64,000 nt of DNA from NCBI GenBank assembly GCA_007258455.2, contig VDFB02252616.1, forward strand, positions 123,275,394 to 123,339,393, read 5' to 3'. The position numbers were made by a program, and so were the translations under genes. The notes below the pieces were generated by a model. It was not told where the DNA came from. It worked only from the letters and a program-made list of their open reading frames with translations, and made no database searches. Numbering within the stretch: position 1 is the stretch's first letter; every line of letters starts with the position of its first letter. This document shows positions 36,528 to 48,099 of this stretch, piece after piece. This DNA comes from Sequoia sempervirens. Its lineage: Eukaryota > Streptophyta > Pinopsida > Cupressales > Cupressaceae.

Positions 36528-39500
36528 ACAGAGAATTGATGCACTAGAGCAATGGAAAAGCCAAATGGTATCAGAACAAGATTACAGCCATTACCTGAAG
36601 AAAATATTATGGCAATTCTGGATCTTATTGGTGTGAAGGACCAACAAGACATTGAAGATGATAGTATCCATCATTAGCTAGGAATATGTTCACATTTAGA
36701 TGCCTGCTCTTTTGCTTATTTCCCATCGAAATACTCTTATATGCATGTCAGAGAACATGAAAAATGTAAAGGAACTTGACCATATATAGAGTTGACTTTT
36801 CTCTCTGCAGTTCGAGCTATTTCTATTGTTCCACAAGTAGCACAAGTTCCGACAAGGTAAGTATGATCTTAGAGCCTTGTCATAATTATGTTTTAAAAAT
36901 TATGCTATTCCTTTGATCAATATGTTTGCTATGGACCTTGACTAAAATTTCTAGATTCTTCTTTCTTTGTGGACTTGCTGGGTTGAGTCATTACGTAAAG
37001 GTTGGTCCATGAAGGGTCACACCATAAGATAACATCAGCTGAAGTCCCACAATACCTGGCTTAACAATAAGGAGGAAATCTCTTTAAAATCAAACCTCAA
37101 GAGTCATTTAGCTTATGTGAAATTTCAATTTCAAAGTAAACTCAGACCATTTTGTACGTTGTTGCTGACATATTGAATATTATTGAAAAAAAAAGGAAAA
37201 TGTATGAAGCAGTTTTCCAAATACTTAGAGATAACAGATCACTGGAGCTTACAGTAACCAGTTATCAATTATTACAAGATCTTGAAAAGGTTTTGACGCT
37301 CCTTAATAATATTGCTCCTTTTGTTTGTTCAGTAGAGATTCATTGCAAGTTATCTTTTCACTGTTTCAGCAATAGGTTGACGTGTGATTCTTTGACTGCA
37401 GTGTTTTCCACGAGTTAGTATTGCTAAAGTGGAAGGGATGTTATCCACTGACACAGAAATTCAACTTGTAATTAATTCAGAGGCATGGAATTGATCTTTA
37501 TTACCAGATACATCTGTCCAGTATAATTTGCTGAATGAGAAGGGAGCAGGCAGAATGAGCATCATTTTGTTGTAAATTGTGGTTAAGTCAGTTATTCATT
37601 TGTATTGACAGGTTTGGTCACCATTTGGTGCCAGCTTAGAGAATGATTCTACTGAGATGGAAGGGCATTTGTCTACAGATGATGATCACATCGATTTCTC
37701 AGTATGACTTGAACCTTTATCTAAAGTTTTAATCCATCTATTTGATTATTTTGTTTTATTGAAGGATATTCAGAAGCCTATTTTTGACTTTTGGTTCTAT
37801 CATTAGTTTTGTTTTACTTTTGTCCCCTTCTAATGCTTTTAGAAAAAAAAGTTCCATATTCTCAGTCATCCTGACCTTTTTCATTATGTATTGGTTATGA
37901 GGGTTCCTATAAATATTGACTAGGAGGATAAGGTCTTGCATTTAGAATGAGAAATGAATTCATGCCTTGAGGGAGACAAGGGTAATGTTATTGCCAGCAT
38001 GGAGGCCTGTAGGAATCATTCCATTCCCAACACTCTAGGGCCAATACCAACACTCAAGGGCTGACAGCGGTGTGGTAAGGCTGACACCGGCACATCTAGT
38101 GCTGAGCAAGCATTTAAAAAAACAATGTAGAAAAATAACAACTTTAGTTTATTTATTGATATTTATAATTTTATAAACTTTTAGGTCAATTTTATTAAAA
38201 ACTTGAAAACTTTCATTTATTTATTAATATTTATAATTTTATAAAATTTTATGTTTTAGCTTTTAGGTTTATAATTTTATTTTTTATTATTAACATTTAA
38301 TATATTTAGGTTAGATTTTAACATTTTTGACATTTTGTTGCTAATAGTAACTTTGGTAAGGGACCCAAGGCCTGCAAGAAAAATACATTTGATGCCGAAT
38401 TCAAATAGCTCAATGACTCATTTGAATCTCAATAAAAGAAAATTATCTAATTGAAAATGTTATCTTACTGAAAACAAAACTTAAAATGCCTTAATGCATG
38501 GGATAGTTCTTCCTAATATTCTTGGAAGATCTCAAATTCATTTGTTGGGTACCCCTACCTTGCAAGTGATCCTTCTTTTTTCTTATCTCGGCCTAGTAAT
38601 GCTCAAGAGGATGTGGTGTTTGCAAACCAAAGTCAGGAACAAAACCACAGGTTGCTTTGTATTAATCCTTTCATCCTGCCAAAAAAGCTGAAGAAGGTGC
38701 CTTTGTACCTAAAGTTGAAACATCATCTTTCTTTATAATAACAGTCCACAATGCCTAATTATAAGCCACACCACTTCGCTTGCTTATTTGTAGAATCACA
38801 CAAATCTTCTCTTTTGACAACAACTCCTATTGCTTGTTTCAAAGCTGGACCAACCTCTTCCTTGTGTGTAGAGTCACACAAAGCCTCTGCTGCACAAAAA
38901 TCCTTCTTTACCTCCTCAAAAGCTTCGTTATCTTTACTTGGGTAAATTAAAAAAAGATGAGATAGCCCCTTTCCACCAAGTAGCTTGAGAAGAGGGCTTC
39001 TTCACATTATCCTGAGAAGGAATAGAGCACCCCTTAGGGCATTGAGAATTCAAATGTCCAGAAACAAAATAGAAGTGACAGTGAAAGGAGATATTCACAT
39101 AATTGAATTTTTTAAGCCAAGATCTACTATCAATTTTTAGAATAATTTCTTCAGGGAGTCCATTTTCCAAATCCATTTCAACACAAATTTGAGTGTAAGT
39201 GTGGGATTGTGTCAAAGATTCTTGAGCAATCTCCAGGAACAATACCTAAAGAGTTCCCAATAGCCTTAAAGGTAGATTTACATCAATATTGCAATGGTAA
39301 ATAAGGAAGGTGCATCCATACTGAAATTGTAGACAAGGAGTCTAGAAAGGGGTCAAAAGACGGATACCAATGTTTCAGTTGTAAAATATTATCCTCCTAG
39401 AACCATAACCCTGAACTAAGAATAGTATTCCTTTCATTAGGGGACATAAAATTCACTATAAAGAAATCCTGAGCACAAAGAAAAATCTGAATTTCTTTTT

Positions 39501-42327
39501 TCACCAAGGATTTCCACAATTTTGAGATTCATTGATACAAAGCAGACAGATTAGGCCAAAGACCATTAAATTTCCCAATTAAGGGATTCATTATCAATGA
39601 TTTCTCACATATCTACTTCTTTGCTGTTAACAAAAACTACTTCCGACACCTAGTCAGCTCTTTTTGCATTCATACCAGATTTCCAGATACACAATTTACA
39701 TCCTTTTGTTACATCCCATCATGATTCCCGAGCTGAATGACCAATATGAACTGTGTGCCCCCGTACACTATCAATATAAAGCAATAAACATTCTTCTGAA
39801 TTGCAGTTGAAACTGCAATATATTTTTGGTCTTTTATTTTCCTCTCTATTATTCAATACCAACAAAACTCAAAGATTCTAGATCAACCCCCATGGCAAAA
39901 AACTTGATCCATTTTTCGCTTGGCACTAAAGACCTGGGCCAGCACTTTAAGAAACCTACCTTGCCCTGGCATATCTGTCCAAAGAACAAATATCACTCTT
40001 GAAAGAGGTCTCACTTGAGGTGCATAGAGGATTTGAAAGACTTGATGCTGAATTTGACTATGGGGATGTTAAAACAATAGATTGAAGATTATGTGCAACC
40101 ACCCCAAACGAACAACATGAAATACCAAATAATCAAAACATAACACAAACTTAGAACTTACACAATATTGAAGCTTTTTTATTCGCATCACATCACTGAT
40201 TACAACACATAAGCTACCTTACCCTTGATGGGTTAGGGAACAGATGAAACCTTAATCTGCTATCACTCACCTAAATGTCCTTGACCACTCTTAAATCTAT
40301 AAGATAAATACTTATAGTTTACTCTATAATGCACATGAAGCATGCTTATATAGATGCAAGACCCTCCTATTTATACAATTATTGTTTTTCTATATTCTTT
40401 TCCAGCTTCTAGAATTATCTCTAAAGCATATCGCTTCTCCTGAAAGTAAGCTTATGCACATGATTTTCCCAAATATAATCATTGCATTGCTTTATTTGCA
40501 AGAAACATTGTGCATATCTATTTCCTAAACTGTAGGTATTTACTTTATTATTTATTATTTTGACATCTTCTCTGACTAATGATAGATTTTTCTTTGAAGT
40601 GGCTTATTTCTAGCATCAACAAGTGTTGGAATTACATCCTCACTCACTCAAAGAATCAAAAGTAGTTTAAAAAGGAAAAAGCAATGAAGATCAAGCTGAA
40701 AGTAGTTAATGCACCTACAATCCAAAAGGTAGTAAGTAGTAAGCGAAGAAACAAGTTCTTCAAATAAGAAATAAACAAGGACAAACATTCTGCAACTATG
40801 AAATCAACACCATTGTAAGGTAATAATGATGAAGTAAATCTTAGATCTTTGGCTAGATCATTTACATGGATTCCAAGGGTAAACATGTAAATATTCACAT
40901 GGTTTTCAAGAATAAGGATGCAAATTTTCACATTCACTGGGACAAAGAGCTGGAAGAATCCCCTTTAATGCTCATTAATCTTATGTTCAGCTCTAAATCT
41001 TTTATATGCCCTCCAGCCTCCACCCTTCTTTAATGTTAGCAATTTGAGAGCTTGATCATCTTTTTCATTATTTCCCCTTCATTGCGGAATTCACAAATGT
41101 TGTCAGCTTTGATTGTCAGCTTTGACATAAATAGATCAACATTTGAGAACTTAGAAATTTGACAAAGAGGATATTTAACTAGCATTGATAACACGACAAG
41201 AATGACATGTCACATGATTACCAACAGCAATCTTGACCAGTAACTTTTTTGTAGTGATACTAATTTTGGTGCTAACAAAATTAACAATTTGTAGCAAAAA
41301 GTGGCATATTCCAAATATAGAAATATGAATGGCAGTGCCTGGATTATTATAACATATTTGATTAATTGATTGGATTGTATTTTAATATATTTCAGAAAGA
41401 AAGAAAATGTATTAATTTCCACAACTGACATAAATAGATCAACATGACTGAAATGTACAGCAGGTACAACAGCATAGGACTAGAGCTAAAAAAGGAGGCC
41501 CCAGACAAACAGCACATACAAAAAGGGGTTAATTAAAAAGAAGGGCAAGCTCGCAAGAGATATATTACAAATGTAAGAAGAGATGGATATTTCTTGATAG
41601 ACTTTGTAATATATGCTCATTTGATCAACTTACAACAAGCAGAGTTGTTTTCTCAAACAAGTAAAAATAACTTTGAAAGATTACAACAGAGACATTGTCT
41701 ACCAGTAGTCTCTAGATGACATTACATTCTTGGTGGGTCGAACTTTAGAGTGATCATAATATACTTCTTAAATTAAGAATATATCCATTCTTTTTGATTG
41801 GTAAATACTGAATTCTTCTTGCATCTTTGGCTTAATTCACCGAGGACTTGCATTTGGCCTTGTCTGTTGGGCATGTGCACACAGAATTGGATGTGGTATT
41901 TTACCCAATTCAACATTTATACATTTGAGTACGTAACATGTTTAATGAAGATTTTAATATAGTTCACTACTATGAAAGCTCCAATGTTTTTACCTCTTGA
42001 TCTCATCCCTTTTAACAAAATACAGGCAAATATTTTTGATTATTTTGCATTTGGGTTTATTGATTTCTCCAATTGAAGGCCATTGTTCTAAATTTTTCTT
42101 GGAAACCTAATCGTCTTATTTCTTTCAGTTGAGATTTAATTAAAGCAAGTGTAAGATATAATGCCCTTGGTGAAATTGTTTTGCATTGTTTGATTATATA
42201 CATTATTTTATGGCAGAAATTATTGTCATCAACTCAGGATATAGTGAATCATGTCTGTGATGGAGATCCAATGTACTTGGGAAAAGGGCCAGAACTAAAT
42301 GTAAGGAACAAGCAACTGACAGACAAT
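36528..42327 (+). CDS. SNI1: SNI1 homologue, 5' coding exons (173 codons), 3' exons not found
   Basis: SNI1 (suppressor of npr1-1, inducible) is a plant nuclear protein that restrains systemic acquired resistance and is linked to the SMC5/6 DNA-repair complex. Coding exons are 36552-36663 (ATG 36552; exon from 36528), 36811-36856, 37196-37289, 37402-37467, 37612-37701 and 42217-42327. All have GT donors and AG acceptors, and phases agree throughout, giving 173 uninterrupted codons. Segments in family order are AILDLIGVKD, IRAISIVP, KMYEAVFQILRDNRSLEL, YQLLQDLEK, FPRVSIA and VWSPFGAS. They match the N-terminal third of SNI1 (about 430 residues in Arabidopsis) as I remember it. Introns are 147, 339, 112, 144 and 4515 bases. 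The 37195 acceptor lacks a pyrimidine tract. The remaining exons lie beyond another long intron, are lost at the gap, or are missing, so whether the gene is intact is unknown. Confidence 0.85.
37702..42216 (+). other. 4.5 kb intron of the SNI1 homologue
   Basis: Donor GTATGA follows exon 5 and acceptor TGGCAG precedes exon 6; both neighbours are phase 0. The intron contains a minus-strand LINE ORF1 remnant (38940-39620). The rest is AT-rich sequence with only short frames that show no known motif. Confidence 0.75.
38940..39620 (-). pseudogene. LINE ORF1 remnant (DUF4283-type) inside intron
   Basis: The minus strand encodes, in order, IGKFNGLWPNLSALYQ, an LWFWEDN...YPSFDP block, a VW..LPYLPLQY block, AIGNSLG, a CVEMDL..GLPEEI block and a degraded CCHC knuckle ending QCPK. 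This is the ORF1 layout of plant L1-type LINEs: a DUF4283 RNA-binding domain followed by a zinc knuckle. Frameshifts separate the blocks (for example near 39240). No endonuclease or reverse transcriptase was found nearby. Confidence 0.75.
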
Positions 42328-43244
42328 GTGAGTCTTTACATTTTATGATTTTAAAATAATTCATCTATCATGTATGGTATCTAGTGTTTTTTAATGCTCT
42401 ATGAGATAGATAGCAAATACATATGGAAAATGCTAGAACACAAGAATTTCAATTGTTTTCATCACTTCGAAAGAATTTTGGTTCAAGTTGTTTGATCGTT
42501 AAACTTTAAAGAGATCGAAGACTTAAAATAATATTTCTAAGACTGCTTAGTGTACTTGTTCTTTATTACCACATTGGATTTATAAAATAGGACAGAATAG
42601 AATTAGAATATCTAACACTAAGTAAAATAAGATATAATAGAATATTTATCAGTGCTGATTTGGTGTATTCTAAAATAATAAAATATCCTTAACTTCTTAA
42701 TTGTTTAGTGAATAAAATCAGCAAGCTTTGTGAACTATCCAAAATTTCATGCCTTATTGAATGCTTTTCCCTTGCTCGTAGATAAGACAATGCTACATCA
42801 CATGCATATCATCCTTAGTTTCTCCTTGATTACAAATCGAACATAATCATTCTCCTTGGTTTATATTTTCTTCCATCTCTTTATTTCAACTGCCAAGTGA
42901 TGATAACTTAGTTTGAATTGAAATATTATATCTTTTATGTAGGGATATTTTCTCTTGGAAGCAATACTGTTCTGTATGGTTGATCATTGGGTTGATATCA
43001 TGTTGGTGGCATCTTATTTTCTAACTAGGAGTTTGCTAAAGCTTCTTTATTACCTTCTTTTGTAGTGAGTTCTAGATGACTGATGTTTCTTTAGAAAAAT
43101 CTACCTTTTTAAATCCCCATTTTTAATCCATATCTTTCTATCATGGTTGTTGGAGTAAATATTTGTTTTACCTATCCATTCATTAGTAGGTCCTATTTTC
43201 ATGTTAAGTTTACTTAGGTCCTAGGAAGGAATCTTTTTAGAAGG
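42328..43244. other. AT-rich, presumed intron sequence
   Basis: This follows the GTGAGT donor of the last recognised SNI1 exon. I looked for further SNI1 exons and saw none. Confidence 0.5.
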
Positions 43245-43582
43245 TGTTAGTTGTCATTAGATCTTATCTTATTTTTTGACTTTTAATACTTGTGTTCGAG
43301 GTAGTTATGATAAGTTGTCTCATGTCATAGGATTAAGACACTTGTCATAATCTTGTTTAATCCTATGTCTCACTTTGGCTATATAGCCAGGTGGTCTCGT
43401 GTAAATCATACTGATTGATATCATTGATAGACCAATTGCTATCATTTGCATCCTTTGATAGAATAGAATTATTTTTTCATAGCCAATCTCTCTTGTTCTT
43501 TCATGAAGTTCCTAGATCTTGGGTGGCTATGATTTTCAGCCAAATCTTGCATGGTGTAGAGTATTCTATACCAACTCTTACA
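43245..43582 (+). repeat. Short LTR (copia- or TRIM-like) truncated by assembly gap
   Basis: A 338-base segment starts TGTTAGTTGTC and ends CTCTTACA, with a TATA-like GCTATATAGCC near 43377, and is followed at once by a primer-binding site. The internal region and second LTR are hidden by the N run that starts 19 bases after the primer-binding site. The left end is the best TG and is less certain than the right. Confidence 0.65.
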
Positions 43583-43594
43583 TGGTATCAGAGC
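43583..43594 (+). other. Primer-binding site (initiator tRNA-Met type)
   Basis: TGGTATCAGAGC directly follows the CA end of the short LTR. Confidence 0.85.
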
Positions 43595-43613
43595 TTGTAG
43601 GATTGCTTCTTAT

Positions 43614-43713
43614 NNNNNNNNNNNNNNNNNNNNNNNNNNNNNNNNNNNNNNNNNNNNNNNNNNNNNNNNNNNNNNNNNNNNNNNNNNNNNNNNNNNNNNN
43701 NNNNNNNNNNNNN
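43614..43713. other. Assembly gap, 100 N
   Basis: Exactly 100 N, the conventional length for a gap of unknown size. Open frames crossing it are meaningless. Confidence 0.98.
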
Positions 43714-43919
43714 ATATAATTTGATCTATTAATAGAACATATTGTCTTCATTATAAAAATATAAAATATCAATAAATTTATAAAAGTGTATCATTCATTA
43801 TCATTTAATTAATGGTTATAGTTGAATTTTACATGTCATTAATACACTAAAATATGCACAACTACTCATCATTTCTTACTAAAAAATAAGTAACAATAAT
43901 TATAATATATATTTTTATC

Positions 43920-44620
43920 GGTAATAGTGTCTGTGTTTTTATTATCAAAACGAGATTTTCCTAGCCCGAACCATAAGGGGTTACACACGGGGAACCACCT
44001 CCCCAATCAAAATAGCTCCACAAGCAAACCACAAAGCAAATCTAAAGCCACCAGACTATGAAAAAGAAACCTATTAGCAGGTCAAAAGTTATGAAGCACT
44101 ATTTGGTCTTCCCTTAGTCTGAGACTGGAGAACCATATCAAAGGTTCCCTTCTTTACTTTCTTTTCTTTCTTTCCCTTTACAACTTGCCAACCGTCCTCC
44201 ACCCTTGTAGCCTCCTTCTACCATTCCAATGGTTTGCCTTGGGGATACTTCAACTCTCCACCCAAACTACCAATTGCTTGCTGACTCTGGCCATCAACTT
44301 TCTGCTTCCCAACTTCTTTCTCTTGCGGCCTCATCACACCTTTCTTCTCCTGACACTCTGGTGTTGCTGCCCAATTTTTGAAATTCAAATCATTTTCACA
44401 TCCTTTGAGAACATCATTGTCACTGTTCACACATGGACTCCCTACCTATGTTGGGACCCCACTAGCCTGTTGTTGTTCCTCCCTACTACCATCATTCACT
44501 AATGTCTTCCCTACCTGATCTAGAGCCCCAGGTACCTGAACCACTTCTTTCCTACCGATAATTTGAGAGTAGCTCACTTGCTTCTCCTTTTTCTCCACTG
44601 TATAGTGCTGGGGAGCAACA
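43920..44620 (-). other. Probable LINE-derived flank
   Basis: The sequence lies downstream, in minus-strand sense, of the LINE ORF1 knuckle. It has lysine- and glutamine-rich open frames such as 44430-44218, consistent with the linker after ORF1. No endonuclease motif is visible. The plus-strand frame 44185-44502 is a shadow. Confidence 0.4.
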
Positions 44621-44639
44621 TCTTTCTACCAAGAAGCAA

Positions 44640-45330
44640 ATTTATGTGTTTTTTGTTTAGTACATTGAGTAGCCAAGTGCCCAATTTGAAAACAACTTCT
44701 ACACCTAAAGAGTACCCCTTCATAATCCAGGGGTTGTACCCAACAACCTTTCGAAGGTTTTATCTGGATCTCTTCTGGAAAATCCTTAGACACATCCATC
44801 TCCACCAAAATACGAGCAAAATTCGAATGCAGAAGATTTGAGGAACCCTCATCCACTATTAGAAAGCTTCCTAAAGAGTTCCCTATAGCCTCTAGACAAG
44901 AATCAAACCAATAATGCAAGGGAAGGTTAGGAAGTCTCACCTAGAGAGGTACCCTCTCAAAAACTTTAGTGGTTGGGTTAAAATCCGAATGCCATGGCTT
45001 TACCACCAGTGTATATTTTCCTTCCCAATCTCAGTGGTAGTCACAAAGGATCTTGTTTCTATCCTGCTCCTGTTAAAAAATAACAATGAAAAAACCTTTT
45101 TCCATGGGATAGATTTGAATATAACCTTCCAAAATAGGCTCCCAATGATCAGAAATCCACTAGTTAAGATCACTCAAGCTTGGCCAAAGTCCCCTAAATC
45201 TCCCAATCAGACCAAACCCAAAATTATTTTTTCATTAAAAGTCACTTATTGTTCAATATCACCATCTAAATCCACTGTGGTTGATCTAGACGAAGGAGGT
45301 AAAACATAACCCCCTCCTCCTCTTCCTATT
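44640..45330 (-). pseudogene. LINE ORF1 remnant (DUF4283 and zinc knuckle)
   Basis: The minus-strand frame 44940-44626 encodes RLPNLPLHYWFDSCLEAIG, then a VDEGSS..LHS.FARILVEM block, an LPEEIQIK-type block (here FPEEIQIK) and the CCHC knuckle CRSCFQIGHLATQC. Shifted frames upstream to about 45330 carry the earlier DUF4283 part, with a W-HSDFNP-like block near 45000. It is better preserved than the intronic copy at 38940. ORF1 proteins of this type bind LINE RNA. Stops and shifts show it is inactive, and no ORF2 was found. Confidence 0.8.
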
Positions 45331-47850
45331 AAAAAATTGGATGAAAGCTTTGGTATCTGAGAGGGCCCAGTTGGGTTCCTCTCATTCTCAAAAGTCTTAG
45401 ACCCCTTAACTAAACCATCTCCCCTAGTGACAAAGGCACAGGGTTGCCCATTCTCCTGGCCACGCTATGCAAAAGGGTTGTCGCCATCCAAACCAACCCC
45501 GACTCCTCTCTGGCATGCTTTCTTCAAATTTATTTCTACTCGATTACCCAAGCCAACCTTCTCCCTGCTGCAGAAATCGTTACTCCTTAAGCCACAGATC
45601 CCGCTTAGAGAAGCCCTCCCTTAAGGGATTAGCCTAGGCGAAACCCTAGTCACAGTAGAGGGCTTCATTCGCCCATTGCATAAACTTTTTCCAAGTGGTA
45701 ATTATAATCTAATTTTATATGGCATATAAGTCAATCTAATTCATTGCACATAAAGATTATATATTAAAATATTATATTAATAAAATAAAATATTACATCT
45801 TTTTTATCACTTTGAATAGTTTAAGTTTATGAAATTTATAAAACTCCAATATACATATTCTAATATTAAAATACATAGAATGTATATTTTGATGAACAAT
45901 ATATGTTAATAACTTGTCATATGCAAAAATCTAATTTCTAATAAATGATTCCTTCTCTTTTAAATAATGTGTAATTAATATTATTTTTGGAGACCTCAAC
46001 ACTTAGATATTGAAATACCTACAAGACAAAAAGAAGATGTAAAGCTTGTCATTTAGTACAAAAATCACATAATACATATTTGTATTATTCAAGGCATGCA
46101 AACAACTAAGATATAATTCATATAGAAAACTTCCATGTGAGCTATAATTTTTTTGTCAAACTACCCAAATAACTTAAATATTGGAGGCACAAAAATATAT
46201 AGAAGATAAAAAAATAGGTTTGTGACATTTAGTATAATCCATATTGCTACGTGTATAGTCATGATATTTGTATCTACATTCTTCAAAGGCTTGGCTACAT
46301 AATATCTCCAAAGCACTACAAATACCTAGCCACAACAACATTCAAATTAGAGGAGCTTGTTCATTTCATTTTCTATAAAAATAATCTATCCAAAATACAT
46401 TGAAGTATATTTTCACAAGTATATGTAATAATTGTCCCTTGTTTACTGTTACTTTTCTTTAGTCACTTCACAAGAATTATCAAATTAATTGACCAAGCAT
46501 TTACCATCTAAATTATAAGTGTCATCATCATAAAACTTTCAACCATGCTCATAGAAAAAATCTATGCTACCACTCATATACTCAAACTAGAATGTGGTAA
46601 GCTCCCAATGTCATGGTCATCCCTAGACCTTAATCAAACCTTCAAGAGTTCATCCATTATGACCCTGTCTACATATTCATTTTGGAAACTAAAGTCTTAG
46701 TATTTTATACACCAATAATAGAGAGTTCATCCTCTCATCTTGTATGATATCTTTGATCTTAGTTTTAAATCATAACTATTCATTAATTTATACTTTCAAA
46801 TCAATCCTTGATTATAATAGGATGATAAAAAAATACATTCCAATAAGCTATGATTCAATAATGAGATCATTAGTGTACAAACAAACACAAACCACATAGT
46901 GACCATATTATTCCAACATCCCATGTTCACACAATGATTGGATCAAGAATGCATCATTTATACATAGGGTGACTAAGTGATACACATATTATAGGTACAA
47001 ATAATGACTATCTTAAGCATATATTGCATATGCATAGTGTGAATGCTTCATGTACACCACATCCACAGTGGATATGATAGCTTTCATATGAATCACATAT
47101 ATATAATGTGACTAGCTCATTCACTCATCACATATATAATATAACTTAAATATCACATGTTCACATAAAGATCAGCTTGTAAATGGTAGTGGTTGTGACC
47201 TACTACATGCATCATCGCACTACCAAGTTCACTATCACATAAGCTTGTAAGTATATCCCACCTATAAAATAAATGTTGGTGCATCCCATACTACACTATA
47301 AGTCCCATCTTTTTTCCAATCCAATACCATCTATAATGACCTGATCAAATATCTCATACTATTTTTTTCATCGCTAATAAAGGCGTAAGTATAAAAATGT
47401 ACATAGTACTTGAGACCATATTTACAAAAGTACATAGTGATTGAATAACACATGCATAGTGACCAACTAGAAATAAGAAGTGCATGTGACACTATTACAA
47501 GAATCTTCACATTACCTACTTAACTAATACTTACCCCTTAAGTGCATCCTAGCTAGAAAATGACATTTAAGTGCATCTCATACTACATTGTAGTTCCCAT
47601 CATTTTCCTCAATTATTTACACCTAGTATGATGATGGTAAAACATCCCATGATACTTTCAATCATCACTAGATAAGTTGTAAGTTTAAAAAAACACCACA
47701 TAAGTCCAGTAATAAGATCCTCATAGTATGTTGAACCATTGAGTTGGTTGATTTAGATATCTATTATCTCTAGGCCACTAGCAAAAAAAATTATCCAACC
47801 TGAAAGAGGGTAGTACTATATATAACCATGTGGTTTTTTGTGAAAATTCA
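45331..47850. other. AT-rich stretch, no recognisable genes
   Basis: 45331-45660 may be the proline-rich N-terminal or 5' part of the minus-strand LINE. From 45700 the sequence is AT-rich with CATAGTGA/ATCACAT-type words repeated loosely and no coding signal. Confidence 0.45.
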
Positions 47851-47852
47851 AT

Positions 47853-48080
47853 TAACCCATTCACCACATAGATGGCTCATAACATCTATCACTTCCATGC
47901 TACCAATGATAGCCCAACTAACCCATTCACCACATAGATAACTCATAACATCTATCACTTCCATGCTACCAGTGATAGTCGAACTAACCCATTCACCACA
48001 TGGATAGCTCCTAGCATGTATCATTTCCATGTTACTATAAATAGTCAGGCTAACCCATTCACCACATGGGTAGGGTAAAA
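47853..48080. repeat. Tandem repeat, 66-bp period, about 3.4 copies
   Basis: Units starting TAACCCATTCACCACAT occur at 47853, 47919, 47985 and 48051, exactly 66 bases apart. The period is a multiple of three, and the minus strand stays open for 83 codons (48099-47848) as a 22-residue repeat with CGEWVS and GSMEVIDVMS. I treat this as a minisatellite rather than a gene. Confidence 0.9.
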
Positions 48081-48099
48081 GTACAAACTTGTGGACCAC

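Noticed and set aside
36566..36580. TGGTATCAGAACA, resembling an LTR primer-binding site
   Set aside because: It lies inside the first coding exon of the SNI1 homologue, and no LTR end precedes it.
43519..43772. Frames containing runs of X
   Set aside because: They cross the N gap.
47848..48080. CRISPR-like spacing of repeats
   Set aside because: The whole 66-base unit is repeated, without unique spacers, in a plant genome; it is a minisatellite.
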